A stretch of 8,041 nucleotides of DNA from Hydrogenophilales bacterium RIFOXYD1_FULL_62_11 (GTDB lineage: Bacteria > Pseudomonadota > Gammaproteobacteria > Burkholderiales > Thiobacillaceae), in NCBI GenBank assembly GCA_001802655.1, contig MGZO01000067.1:9238-17278 (forward strand), given 5' to 3'. The notes under the pieces were generated by a model that saw only the letters and a list, made by a program, of their open reading frames with translations, was not told where the DNA came from and did not search any database. Both the position numbers and the translations under genes were made by a program. Of the stretch, positions 1-5,584 are shown in pieces (the first letter of the stretch is position 1; every line of letters begins with the position of its first letter).

Positions 1-326
1 ACGCCGCCGCGCTGGCTGCGCAGCGTGGCTACCTGCCCCAACGCATCCCATTGCTCAAGCGCATCGGCGCGATGTCACCGCAGCAGGTGTGTGTCGAGAA
101 GCACATCGTTCGCATCGACGACGTGGCAGTAACTGGCGTCCGTGCAACAGATGGTCGTGGCCGTCCACTGTCGGCATGGCAACAATGTCGGCGGCTTCAC
201 GATGGTGAGCTGTTCCTGCTCAGTGCAACCAATCCGGCATCGTTCGACAGCCGGTACTTCGGTCCCGTTGCTGTCTCCGCCGTGATTGGCAGCGCGGAGC
301 CGTTATTGACGTGGAGCACGCCATGA
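1..326 (+). CDS. traF: TraF-like S26 family signal peptidase, conjugative transfer (3' part, cut by left edge)
   Basis: The reading frame is open from base 3 to the TGA at 324-326, so only the C-terminal ~107 residues are present. The KR pair in LLKRIGAM is where the S26 general-base lysine lies. The tail includes CRRLHDGELFLLS and SFDSRYFGPV, which match the conserved end of TraF/S26 proteases (the box E region). The catalytic serine and the membrane anchor would lie upstream, outside the window. In RP4-like and Tn4371-like systems TraF matures the conjugative pilin in the inner membrane. The stop overlaps the next ATG as ATGA, so it is probably co-translated with the mobilisation genes downstream. 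The gene symbol is by family analogy. An alternative is a generic LepB-like peptidase, but the relaxase context favours TraF. Confidence 0.85.
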   Translation, partial: AAALAAQRGYLPQRIPLLKRIGAMSPQQVCVEKHIVRIDDVAVTGVRATDGRGRPLSAWQQCRRLHDGELFLLSATNPASFDSRYFGPVAVSAVIGSAEPLLTWSTP

Positions 327-649
327 ACGTGCAGCGCCGCATGCCGTTTTTCGTCCAGTCTCGCTGCACATCGTTTGCACCACGGCCTGCGGCTGCGGTG
401 CTTCACCCGTGCAGACAATCGCAGCCCACCCGTCGGGGCCGGTCGCGTCAGCGATCAGAAAAGACGGAGGGCAAGATAAAAGGACGCGGCACCCTGGTGC
501 GCGTAAAGCCTTGTCTGCACGTGGGTTGGCGCGGCACGCGCTTCTTGCGGCGCTGTGCCGCTGACGGCGCGAAGGCCGCGTCAGCATTGGCCCATCTGCG
601 TGCTTTGTTCGCTGGACTTAGCCGCATTGCGCTGGAGTTCACGCCATGA
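323..649 (+). CDS. Small basic hypothetical protein between traF and the relaxase gene
   Basis: This is a 108-codon ORF that I do not recognise. It starts at ATG 323, inside the traF stop (ATGA), with GGAG about six bases upstream. It ends at TGA 647-649, overlapping the relaxase ATG at 646 in the same way. The two junctions look alike (TGGAG, then CACGCCATGA), which supports real translational coupling on both sides. The product is rich in Arg and Ala, has scattered cysteines, and shows no signal peptide or clear membrane segment. An in-frame GTG at 311 is a less likely start. Its place suggests a role in DNA processing or pilin maturation, but this is only context. It could also be a non-functional open frame in GC-rich DNA. 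Confidence 0.5.
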   Translation: MNVQRRMPFFVQSRCTSFAPRPAAAVLHPCRQSQPTRRGRSRQRSEKTEGKIKGRGTLVRVKPCLHVGWRGTRFLRRCAADGAKAASALAHLRALFAGLSRIALEFTP

Positions 650-2596
650 GCAGCCGTGACGACGACCGTTTTCGTGTACGCCCTGGCGCGCCCAAGAACC
701 GCCAGCAAAAGTTCGTTTCCCAGGTGCTCAAGGAGGTCAGCAAGGCTGGCGTAAAGTCTGTACGCAAGTCAGGCGCGCGGCCTGGCGCACGCCTCGGACG
801 AGGGCATGTGGCCGCCCGTTTTACCGGCCGCTCTGCGCAACCTGGCTCACGGCGCGTCACCATCAAGACCCGGCTGGTGAATCTCAAGCAGGCTGGGCCA
901 CGATCGACCACCACACACCTGCGCTACATCGAGCGCGAAGGCGTGGGTCGCGATGGTGAGCCGGGCCAGGCCTATGGATCAACAACGGACAACGCCGATC
1001 TGGTCGCCTTCGAGGAACGCAGCCGGGAAGACCGGCACCAGTTTCGCTTCATCGTCTCACCGGAGGATGCCGAGCAGCTCGATGATCTGCGCACCTACAC
1101 CCGGCACCTGATGAGCCGCATGGAAGCCGATCTGGGGACGAACCTGGACTGGGTGGCCGTGAACCACTGGAACACCGACAACCCACACACCCACGTCGTG
1201 CTGCGCGGCAAGGATGACACAGGCAAGGACTTGATCATTTCCCGCGACTACATCGCGCAAGGAATGCGTGATCGCGCCTCGGAACTGGCTACCGAATGGC
1301 TGGGGCCACGCACCGAGCTGGAGATACAGCAGAGCCTGCGGCGGGAGGTCGATCAAGAACGCTGGACCAGTTTGGATCGCACGCTGCAACGCGAAGCGCA
1401 AGGCGGGTTGATTCATATGAATCAACCTGCCAACGATCCATCGCGCAGACAGCAGCACGTGCTGTTGATCGGACGGCTGCAACGCTTACAGCGCATGGGG
1501 CTGGCGCACGAGTCATCGCCCGGTGTGTGGACCGTCCACGCCGAGGCCGAACAGGTTCTGCGAACGATGGGCGAGCGTGGCGACATCGTGCGCACCATGC
1601 AGCGGGCCATGGGCGGCGAGCAGCGTGACTTGGCTGTGTTCGAGTCGGGCGAGAATGTCCGCCCGGTGGTCGGCCGGGTGGTGGCCAAGGGCATGGCCGA
1701 CGAGTTATACGACCGTGGCTATCTGGTAATTGATGGCATCGACGGTAAGGCGCATTACGTCGCCTTGAATGCCAAAGTGGAGTTGGAGCAATACCTCGTC
1801 GGCTCAGTGGTAGAGGTGCGCGGCGCGCCTGACATCCGCATAGCTGACAAGAACATCGCCGCGCTCGCAGTCGATGGACTGTACCGCAGCGGCCATCACC
1901 TGACGATGGCCAAGGCTCAGACCACACCCGAGCGCGACCCCAAGGAGGTGGTTAATGCTCATGTGCGCCGCCTGGAAGCATTGCGCCGGGCGGGCATTGT
2001 GGAGCGTGTGGCAGAAGGCGTCTGGCGGGTGCCGGCAAACCTGTCCGAGCAAGGTCGGCAATACGATGCGCAGCGACTGGGCGGCGCGTCGGTGGAACTG
2101 CGTTCGCACTTGCCCATCGAGCGGCAAACCCGTGTGATCGGCGCGACCTGGCTGGACCAGCAGTTGATCGGTGGTGCCAGCGGCATCGCTGACAACGGCT
2201 TCGGCGGTGAGGCACGCGATGCACTGCGTCAGCGGTCGGATTTCCTGATCGAACAGGGGTTGGCTAAGCGGCGCGGACAGCGCGTGATCCTAGCGCGCAA
2301 TCTGTTGGGGACGCTGCGTGGACGCGAGATTGACGCGATAGCCAAGACCATCGCTGCGCAAACTGGCTTGGTGCACCGCACCGTGGCCGATGGCGAGCGC
2401 GTGACTGGAACCTATCGCCGCAATGTTCAACTCGCCAGTGGCCGCTTCGCCATGATCGATGACGGCATGGGCTTCATGCCTGGTGCCGTGGAAACCGGTG
2501 ATCGAGCAACGGCTGGGGCTGACTTTGACCGCCGTAGTGCGTGGTGGCGGGGTGTCGTGGGAGTTCGGGCGGTCGCGCGGGCCAAACGTTGCGTGA
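646..2596 (+). CDS. VirD2-like relaxase with DUF3363-type C-terminal region, frameshifted near the 3' end
   Basis: Relaxases nick the origin of transfer, stay bound to the DNA 5' end and lead the strand into the recipient. The N-terminal ~230 residues carry the nuclease: HLRYIEREG, with Y94 as the candidate nicking tyrosine, and NHWNTDNPHTHVVLRG, with H174, H181 and H183 as the metal-binding histidine cluster. The remaining ~400 residues (for example IGRLQRLQRMGLA and VGRVVAKGMADELYDRGYLV) match the DUF3363 region of Tn4371-type relaxases. The frame runs cleanly to F610 (bases 2473-2475). There the conserved motif GMGF-S-LVPW is broken, and it resumes one base later from 2480 as LVPWKPVIEQRLG to GRSRGPNVA, ending at TGA 2594-2596. 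An extra base near 2476-2479, for example T2477, explains this. The corrected length of 649 residues fits the family. The start is ATG 646, coupled to the upstream ORF. The uncorrected frame would add about 200 unrelated residues, up to 3105. The catalytic domain is intact, so activity may survive, or the shift may be a sequencing error. Confidence 0.85.
1406..1427. repeat. 22-bp perfect palindrome inside the relaxase gene
   Basis: The half-site GGTTGATTCAT is followed directly by its exact reverse complement, centred between 1416 and 1417. With one mismatched pair the symmetry extends to 1402-1431. The AT-rich core stands out from the GC-rich coding sequence around it. Because of the symmetry, both strands can encode LIHMNQP here. 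The site falls between the nuclease domain and the DUF3363-like body. It could be a protein binding site or a cruciform. It could also be chance. Confidence 0.9.
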
Positions 2597-2782
2597 CGGT
2601 CACCACGCTCGGCGCAGCTTGTCAACCCGAACCCACTGTGGTGAATGACGCGCATTCCAACCCTGCACAGGCTTCGATGGCCATCGGCGCATCACGGTTT
2701 CACTCGGTGCGCAGGTGGCAGAGCGTGCGTGTGGGCTGGGTAGTCCAGCCTCAATCGAACGACAACCTTCAGGGTCTTGACC

Positions 2783-2809
2783 GTGGAGCTGCGCCACTTG
2801 CGCGATTGA
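2783..2809 (+). pseudogene. Possible truncated start of a LysR-family regulator
   Basis: GTG at 2783 reads VELRHLRD and then a stop at 2807-2809. LysR-type regulators very often begin MELRHLRYF or similar. The similarity stops exactly where a Tn3-like inverted repeat begins at 2810, as expected for a gene cut by a transposon end. Only seven residues support this, so it is a weak call and could be coincidence. Confidence 0.25.
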
Positions 2810-2847
2810 GGGTCGTCTCAAAAAACAAAAAAATCGTACACCAAATA
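2810..2847 (+). repeat. Tn3-family-like terminal inverted repeat (solitary remnant)
   Basis: The segment starts GGGTCGTCTCA, continues through an A-rich stretch, and then reads ATCGTAC followed by ACCAAA. Tn3-family ends are about 38 bp, begin GGGG, have an A-rich middle and close with a TACGCTAAG-like block. The match is approximate, best in the first 11 bases and in ATCGTAC. It is oriented as a left end, so its element would have extended to the right. I found no opposite end, transposase or resolvase in the window, so this would be a relic. Confidence 0.45.
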
Positions 2848-2857
2848 TTGAATGACC

Positions 2858-2888
2858 GTTGCGTGATATGTCAGGAAGACCAACGACG
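2858..2888 (+). repeat. Imperfect direct repeat, left copy
   Basis: This 31-bp stretch matches 5585-5615 at 27 positions. The first 23 bases differ at only one (GTTGCGTGATA, then T or C, then GTCAGGAAGAC). Looser similarity continues upstream around TTGAAT. The right copy covers the last codons and stop of tetR, so the left copy looks like a displaced piece of a tetR 3' end and its flank. The pair brackets most of the VOC to sigma-factor block. Confidence 0.75.
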
Positions 2889-2930
2889 ATTGTCAGGATT
2901 TTTACGTCTTTTCCGTGTTTGGTTGGACCG

Positions 2931-2948
2931 ATCCCCGCGCTGGCGGGG
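2931..2948. other. GC-rich hairpin resembling a type I-E CRISPR repeat core (single copy)
   Basis: ATCCCCGCGCTGGCGGGG forms a six-base-pair stem (CCCCGC/GCGGGG) around a four-base loop. The same core occurs in type I-E CRISPR repeats, but the flanks here match poorly and no second copy or cas gene is present. It has no T-run, so it is not a typical terminator. It lies about 40 bases upstream of the VOC-unit promoter. Confidence 0.5.
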
Positions 2949-2988
2949 CATCTATGGGCACGGCCAAGCCTGGCGCAAGCGGCCATTC

Positions 2989-3019
2989 TGTCACAGTCGG
3001 ATCCTGCGTGTGTCTAATC
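2989..3019 (+). promoter_or_regulatory. Candidate ECF-sigma promoter for the VOC unit
   Basis: TGTCACA at 2989-2995 is followed, after 15 bases, by TGTCTAATC at 3011-3019. This resembles promoters of ECF sigma factors; group ECF41 is reported to use TGTCACA with a CGTC element about 16 bases downstream. The -10 part and the RBS that follows recur upstream of the sigma-factor gene with the same spacing, which points to control by that sigma factor. The assignment is by pattern only. Confidence 0.5.
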
Positions 3020-3035
3020 AATCACGGAGAAGGAG

Positions 3036-3086
3036 ATGGCAACCCTCCAATCCGCTTCGGACGGCGCTGCTGGTGACGGGCGCTAA
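3036..3086 (+). CDS. Short leader ORF or gene remnant upstream of the VOC gene
   Basis: ATG 3036 has a good RBS (GGAGAAGGAG) and opens a 16-codon frame, MATLQSASDGAAGDGR, ending at TAA 3084-3086. Its start context is the same as that of the sigma-factor gene (GGAGAAG, three bases, ATGG), which argues that translation begins here. The frame is the same as that of the VOC gene, separated only by the TAA and about 36 bases. It may be a short leader with reinitiation at the VOC gene, or what is left of a deleted gene. I do not recognise the peptide. Confidence 0.3.
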   Translation: MATLQSASDGAAGDGR

Positions 3087-3122
3087 CGAACCAAGGGCGC
3101 CATGAACGAAAGGAGCAAGAGC

Positions 3123-3551
3123 ATGACCAACGAGAGCGTGAGGGCCGCCATGCCCTTTATCACCGTGGACTCGGTCGACAATGTCCATAACTTCTATACG
3201 AGCGAACTCGGGTTCACTCGCGTGATGGGGGTGGCGGGGCAGGACGGGCAGCTTAACATGGTCACTTTGGCCCTTGGCGGCGCGAGGATTATGTTCGCCC
3301 GGCCCCGGGGGAAGATTGATGGAACCCAACCTTCAGCAGGCAAGCGCCCCGTCGACATCTATTTGGAGGTAGCTGATGTCGACGCGTACCACGCGCAACT
3401 GAAAAAGCGGAGCGTAAATATCTCCGACCCTCTGACCCTGCAGTGGTGGGGCGATAAAACTTTCAAGGTGACGGATCCGTACGGATACGAGATCTGGTTC
3501 TACCAGAAAATTGGGGAACCCAAGCCTCCGCAAGGCATAAAGATCGTCTGA
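3123..3551 (+). CDS. VOC-fold protein (glyoxalase / bleomycin resistance / dioxygenase superfamily)
   Basis: This 142-residue protein has the usual VOC length and two-module layout. The first half is PFITVDSVDNVHNFYTSELGF. The second has DIYLEVADVDAYHAQL and closes with VTDPYGYEIWFYQK, the typical D-P-x-G-x-x-x-x-F signature with the C-terminal glutamate. The histidine often found in the first strand is not seen, so metal-dependent glyoxalase activity is doubtful. A binding or sequestering role is equally possible. The start at 3123 is chosen for AGGAG at 3111-3115, seven bases upstream. ATG 3102, in the same frame, is less well placed. It sits first in a block with a peroxiredoxin-like fragment, an AhpD-like protein and an ECF sigma factor, which hints at stress or detoxification. 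The substrate is unknown. Confidence 0.85.
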   Translation: MTNESVRAAMPFITVDSVDNVHNFYTSELGFTRVMGVAGQDGQLNMVTLALGGARIMFARPRGKIDGTQPSAGKRPVDIYLEVADVDAYHAQLKKRSVNISDPLTLQWWGDKTFKVTDPYGYEIWFYQKIGEPKPPQGIKIV

Positions 3552-3639
3552 CTCCGGCAGCTACATCGAACACGACTGGAACGAGGAAACGACGCGAAAG
3601 AGGCCGCCTGATAGTGCCGGCCCGATCCACAATATCTGA

Positions 3640-3819
3640 CAGCTCCAGTTTGAGGTCATACGGTTGAAACTGGTAATGATCAGTGTCAACACCGTAGCTG
3701 AAGCGCGAAAGGTGCAAGATAAACACGACTTGAATATGACCGTTCTCAGCGATGAATCGTTGTCGGTCACCGGCCTGTACAACATATTGAATTTTCCTAA
3801 GGAACGAAAGACACCATGA
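3640..3819 (+). pseudogene. Fragment resembling a peroxiredoxin (AhpC/TSA-like), N-terminus missing
   Basis: The frame after the stop at 3637-3639 reads through LVMISVNTVAEARKVQDKHD and LNMTVLSDESLSVTGLYNIL to a TGA at 3817-3819. This resembles the middle of peroxiredoxin-like proteins, where LVAISPQT, a helix and FPVLSD follow the CxxC. The active-site cysteine, the whole N-terminal half and most of the C-terminus are absent, and I see no start codon with an RBS. The end overlaps the start of the next gene (ATGA). It is most likely the remains of a redox gene that once belonged to this unit. The match is by eye only. Confidence 0.4.
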
Positions 3820-4427
3820 ACCTGTTCAAGAAACCAGCCCCTCGGCTCGAGCCACTACCTCCGGACCCCGTGCTCGCCGACGTCTTCTCACTGTTCAACT
3901 GCGTCGGGGCCATCATCCCCAACGCGATACTCATCATGCAGCGCAGGCCGAAGATACTGCGTGCATACGTACAGATGATGGGAGCGGTCTCGGACCCGGA
4001 GACGAGCGAGGTCGATGCCGGCTTCAAGCGACTGATCGCCCACGTCGCGAGCCGCGCCGCGGGCTGCCGCTACTGCATGTCACACACCGCCGCGCTCGCG
4101 CTCGGCTCCGGGATCGACGATGCCAAGCTCGATGCGGTGTGGGAATACCGCACGAGCCCGCTCTACACCGAGGCCGAGCGCATCGCGCTCGATGTGGCGC
4201 TCGCCGCAGGCGGTGTGCCGAACGGGGTCACCGACGAGATGTTCGCGAAGCTGCGCGAGCATTGGAACGACGGTCAGATCGTCGAGATCGTCGCGATGAT
4301 CGCGCTATTCGGGTTCCTCAACCGCTGGAACGACACTTTTGCGACGCCGATCGAGGACGAGGCACTCGCGGTGGGCGAGAAGTACCTCGCGCCCCACGGC
4401 TGGGAGGCTGGCAAGCATTTGCGGTGA
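3816..4427 (+). CDS. Carboxymuconolactone decarboxylase family protein (AhpD-like)
   Basis: This 203-residue soluble protein belongs to the CMD/AhpD superfamily. The signature is RLIAHVASRAAGCRYCMSHT, with C84, C87 and H90 (C-x2-C-x2-H) on the conserved helix. In AhpD such a cysteine pair reduces peroxidase partners, and in this long CMD subgroup the reaction is mostly unknown. The second half, with EIVAMIALFGFLNRWNDTFA, also fits the family. ATG 3816 is the only sensible start, with a modest AAGGA 12 bases upstream. The upstream peroxiredoxin-like fragment overlaps it and the sigma gene follows after about 80 bases. CMD genes are frequent neighbours and targets of some ECF sigma factors (ECF41 is the known case), so co-regulation is plausible. 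A peroxide or thiol function is inferred from motif and context only. Confidence 0.9.
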   Translation: MNLFKKPAPRLEPLPPDPVLADVFSLFNCVGAIIPNAILIMQRRPKILRAYVQMMGAVSDPETSEVDAGFKRLIAHVASRAAGCRYCMSHTAALALGSGIDDAKLDAVWEYRTSPLYTEAERIALDVALAAGGVPNGVTDEMFAKLREHWNDGQIVEIVAMIALFGFLNRWNDTFATPIEDEALAVGEKYLAPHGWEAGKHLR

Positions 4428-4428
4428 G

Positions 4429-4445
4429 CGGCGGGCTTACCGCCG
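4429..4445. terminator. Short hairpin after the CMD gene, possible weak terminator
   Basis: CGGCGG and CCGCCG form a six-base-pair stem around GCTTA, directly after the CMD stop codon. There is no T-run, so intrinsic termination is uncertain. It separates the CMD gene from the sigma-gene promoter region. Confidence 0.2.
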
Positions 4446-4476
4446 GTTGCATCCGCCGACAAAACAGGCGGGGCCG

Positions 4477-4506
4477 GCGTGTGTCTAATCGGGCATGGAG
4501 AAGCAA
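4477..4506 (+). promoter_or_regulatory. Candidate promoter and RBS of the sigma-factor gene, matching the VOC-unit leader
   Basis: GCGTGTGTCTAATC at 4477-4490 is identical to 3006-3019. Six bases later comes GGAGAAG, then three bases and ATGG, exactly as upstream of the 3036 ORF; in all 28 of 34 aligned positions agree. The expected -35 position (4460-4466) reads CAAAACA and fits TGTCACA only in its last three bases, so this copy may be weaker. The layout suggests self-regulation of the sigma gene and sets its start at 4507, not 4495. Confidence 0.5.
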
Positions 4507-5403
4507 ATGGTGAACACCCCTAATCCGTTTACGGATGTCGCTACAGGTGAAGGGCGAGACCAAGAACTCGTCCAGTTGGCCAAGGGAGGCAGTCGAGCCG
4601 CCCTTGAGGAACTGGTTGTGCGCCATCAATCCTGGATCTACAACCTCGCGCTTCGAATGGTGCATCGCCCGGAGGACGCTAAAGACGCCACCCAGGAGGT
4701 CTTGATAAAGCTATTCACGAGACTCTCGACGTTCGACGGACGCAGCAGCCTTCGCACCTGGCTCTACCGAATCGCCATCAACCACCTGCTGAATATGAAA
4801 CGCAACCGCGCCGAGTCGAGGGAAATCACGTTCGCACAGTACGGACAGAACCTCGACGACACGCCAGACGCGGAGCTGGAGCTGCCGGATCTGCAGGCGG
4901 TTCCAGCCGACGAGCAGCTCCTCGTCGCGGAGGCGCGAATCGGATGCACGTCGGGCATGCTGCTGTGCCTGGATCGGGGGCAGCGATTGATCTTCATCCT
5001 CGGCAGCATTTTCGGCGTCAGCGACACCGTCGGCGCGGAGCTGCTGGATCTGAGCCGGGACAACTTCCGACAGAGACTTGCTCGCGCCCGCCGCGACCTG
5101 CAGAACTTCATGCAGGACAAGTGCGGACTTGTAAACACCGCCAACCCCTGCCGCTGCGCCAAAAAGACGCGGGGATTCATCACGGCGGGGCACATCGACC
5201 CCAACAACTTGAGGTTTGCCCGGGAACGGGTGACACACGTGCACGATGTTGCAGCACGTGTGACCGCTGAGATAACGGGATTGGATGAAGCGTACGCCGA
5301 GGTCTATCGTGATCACCCGTTTCAGAAATCACCGGATTTCGTGGCTGCTCTGAGGGAGTTGATGAACCGGTCGGAGTTCCGATCGACGTTGGAATTCGAC
5401 TGA
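4507..5403 (+). CDS. ECF-type RNA polymerase sigma factor with a cysteine-containing C-terminal extension
   Basis: This 298-residue protein binds core RNA polymerase and selects promoters. Region 2 spans about residues 18-100, with DAKDATQEVLIKLFTRLSTF and LRTWLYRIAINHLLN typical of ECF sigmas. Region 4 spans about 150-205, with LDRGQRLIFILGSIFGV and a helix-turn-helix ending FRQRLARARRDL. An extension of about 90 residues follows, with C206, C215 and C217 (C-x8-C-x-C, in CGLV and NPCRCAKKT) and a C-terminal helical part. The cysteines could bind metal or sense redox state, which would explain the lack of a visible anti-sigma gene. The start is at 4507, preceded by GGAGAAG; ATG 4495 is in frame but lies near the predicted transcription start. 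The CMD neighbour recalls group ECF41, but the extension does not look like the SnoaL-like one of that group, so I leave the group open. The gene probably governs itself and the VOC unit. Confidence 0.9.
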   Translation: MVNTPNPFTDVATGEGRDQELVQLAKGGSRAALEELVVRHQSWIYNLALRMVHRPEDAKDATQEVLIKLFTRLSTFDGRSSLRTWLYRIAINHLLNMKRNRAESREITFAQYGQNLDDTPDAELELPDLQAVPADEQLLVAEARIGCTSGMLLCLDRGQRLIFILGSIFGVSDTVGAELLDLSRDNFRQRLARARRDLQNFMQDKCGLVNTANPCRCAKKTRGFITAGHIDPNNLRFARERVTHVHDVAARVTAEITGLDEAYAEVYRDHPFQKSPDFVAALRELMNRSEFRSTLEFD

Positions 5404-5423
5404 ACGAGGCAGGAGGCAGGGCC

Positions 5424-5581
5424 ATGCGTATACGGATATCGGAGGTGTGCATGATCTTCATGTTGATTCAGCGGCTGATGTAGCAGCCGCATCGACTCAG
5501 CTTCGTTGGACTGGTATCGAGGCGTCTGAGACAAAGCTCTGCCCTGAGTACGCTCCTGACTATTGGGCAACATTTGAATAG
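5424..5581 (+). pseudogene. Frameshifted small ORF after the sigma gene, product unknown
   Basis: AGGAGG at 5411-5416 lies seven bases before ATG 5424, an excellent start 20 bases after the sigma stop. The frame from this ATG ends after only 19 codons. The neighbouring frame, readable from about 5426, gives a protein-like run: YTDIGGVHDLHVDSAADVAA, then TQLRWTGIEASETKL and PEYAPDYWATFE, ending at TAG 5579-5581. A single indel just after the ATG would join them into a protein of about 52 residues. I do not recognise it. Its end touches the right direct repeat, so it may also be cut short there. Confidence 0.3.
5471..5490. terminator. Hairpin between sigma gene and tetR, possible weak terminator
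   Basis: GCGGCTG and CAGCCGC form a perfect seven-base-pair stem with the loop ATGTAG. No T-run follows on either strand. It lies between convergent genes (sigma factor and tetR), where a bidirectional terminator would be useful, but it also falls within a possible decayed coding frame. Confidence 0.2.
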
Positions 5582-5584
5582 TCG

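Larger units (their letters stand above)
2597..3035. other. Junction region without an intact gene between relaxase and VOC unit
   Basis: This stretch of about 440 bases contains no convincing full gene on either strand. It holds, in order: about 190 bases with nothing recognisable; a possible truncated LysR-type start at 2783; a Tn3-like inverted repeat from 2810; the first copy of a 31-bp direct repeat from 2858; a GC-rich hairpin at 2931-2948; and a sigma-type promoter at 2989-3019. The number of fragments and repeat scars suggests repeated insertion and deletion directly after the relaxase gene. Confidence 0.6.

Noticed and set aside
1289..1927. 212-codon open frame on the minus strand within the relaxase gene
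   Set aside because: It is a GC-rich shadow rich in Arg, Pro and Ala with no recognisable domain, fully inside a clear relaxase coding sequence.
2931..2948. CRISPR array
   Set aside because: Only a single repeat-like core is present, with no regularly spaced copies, spacers or cas genes.
2597..3105. Continuation of the relaxase frame to 3105 as a real 819-residue protein
   Set aside because: The family C-terminus is readable in the next frame and ends at 2596. The extension passes through the inverted repeat and promoter region and has no protein-like features.
4495..4506. ATG 4495 as start of the sigma gene
   Set aside because: It lies only five bases after the -10-like TGTCTAATC and inside the RBS region of the better start at 4507. 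The matching leader at 3006-3039 supports 4507.
4711..5316. 201-codon open frame on the minus strand opposite the sigma gene
   Set aside because: The plus strand encodes an unmistakable sigma factor over the same bases, and the minus frame shows no motif.
4507..5403. Firm assignment of the sigma factor to group ECF41
   Set aside because: The CMD neighbour and TGTCACA box fit, but the C-terminal extension has a Cys motif and does not look like the SnoaL-like domain of ECF41. The group is left open.
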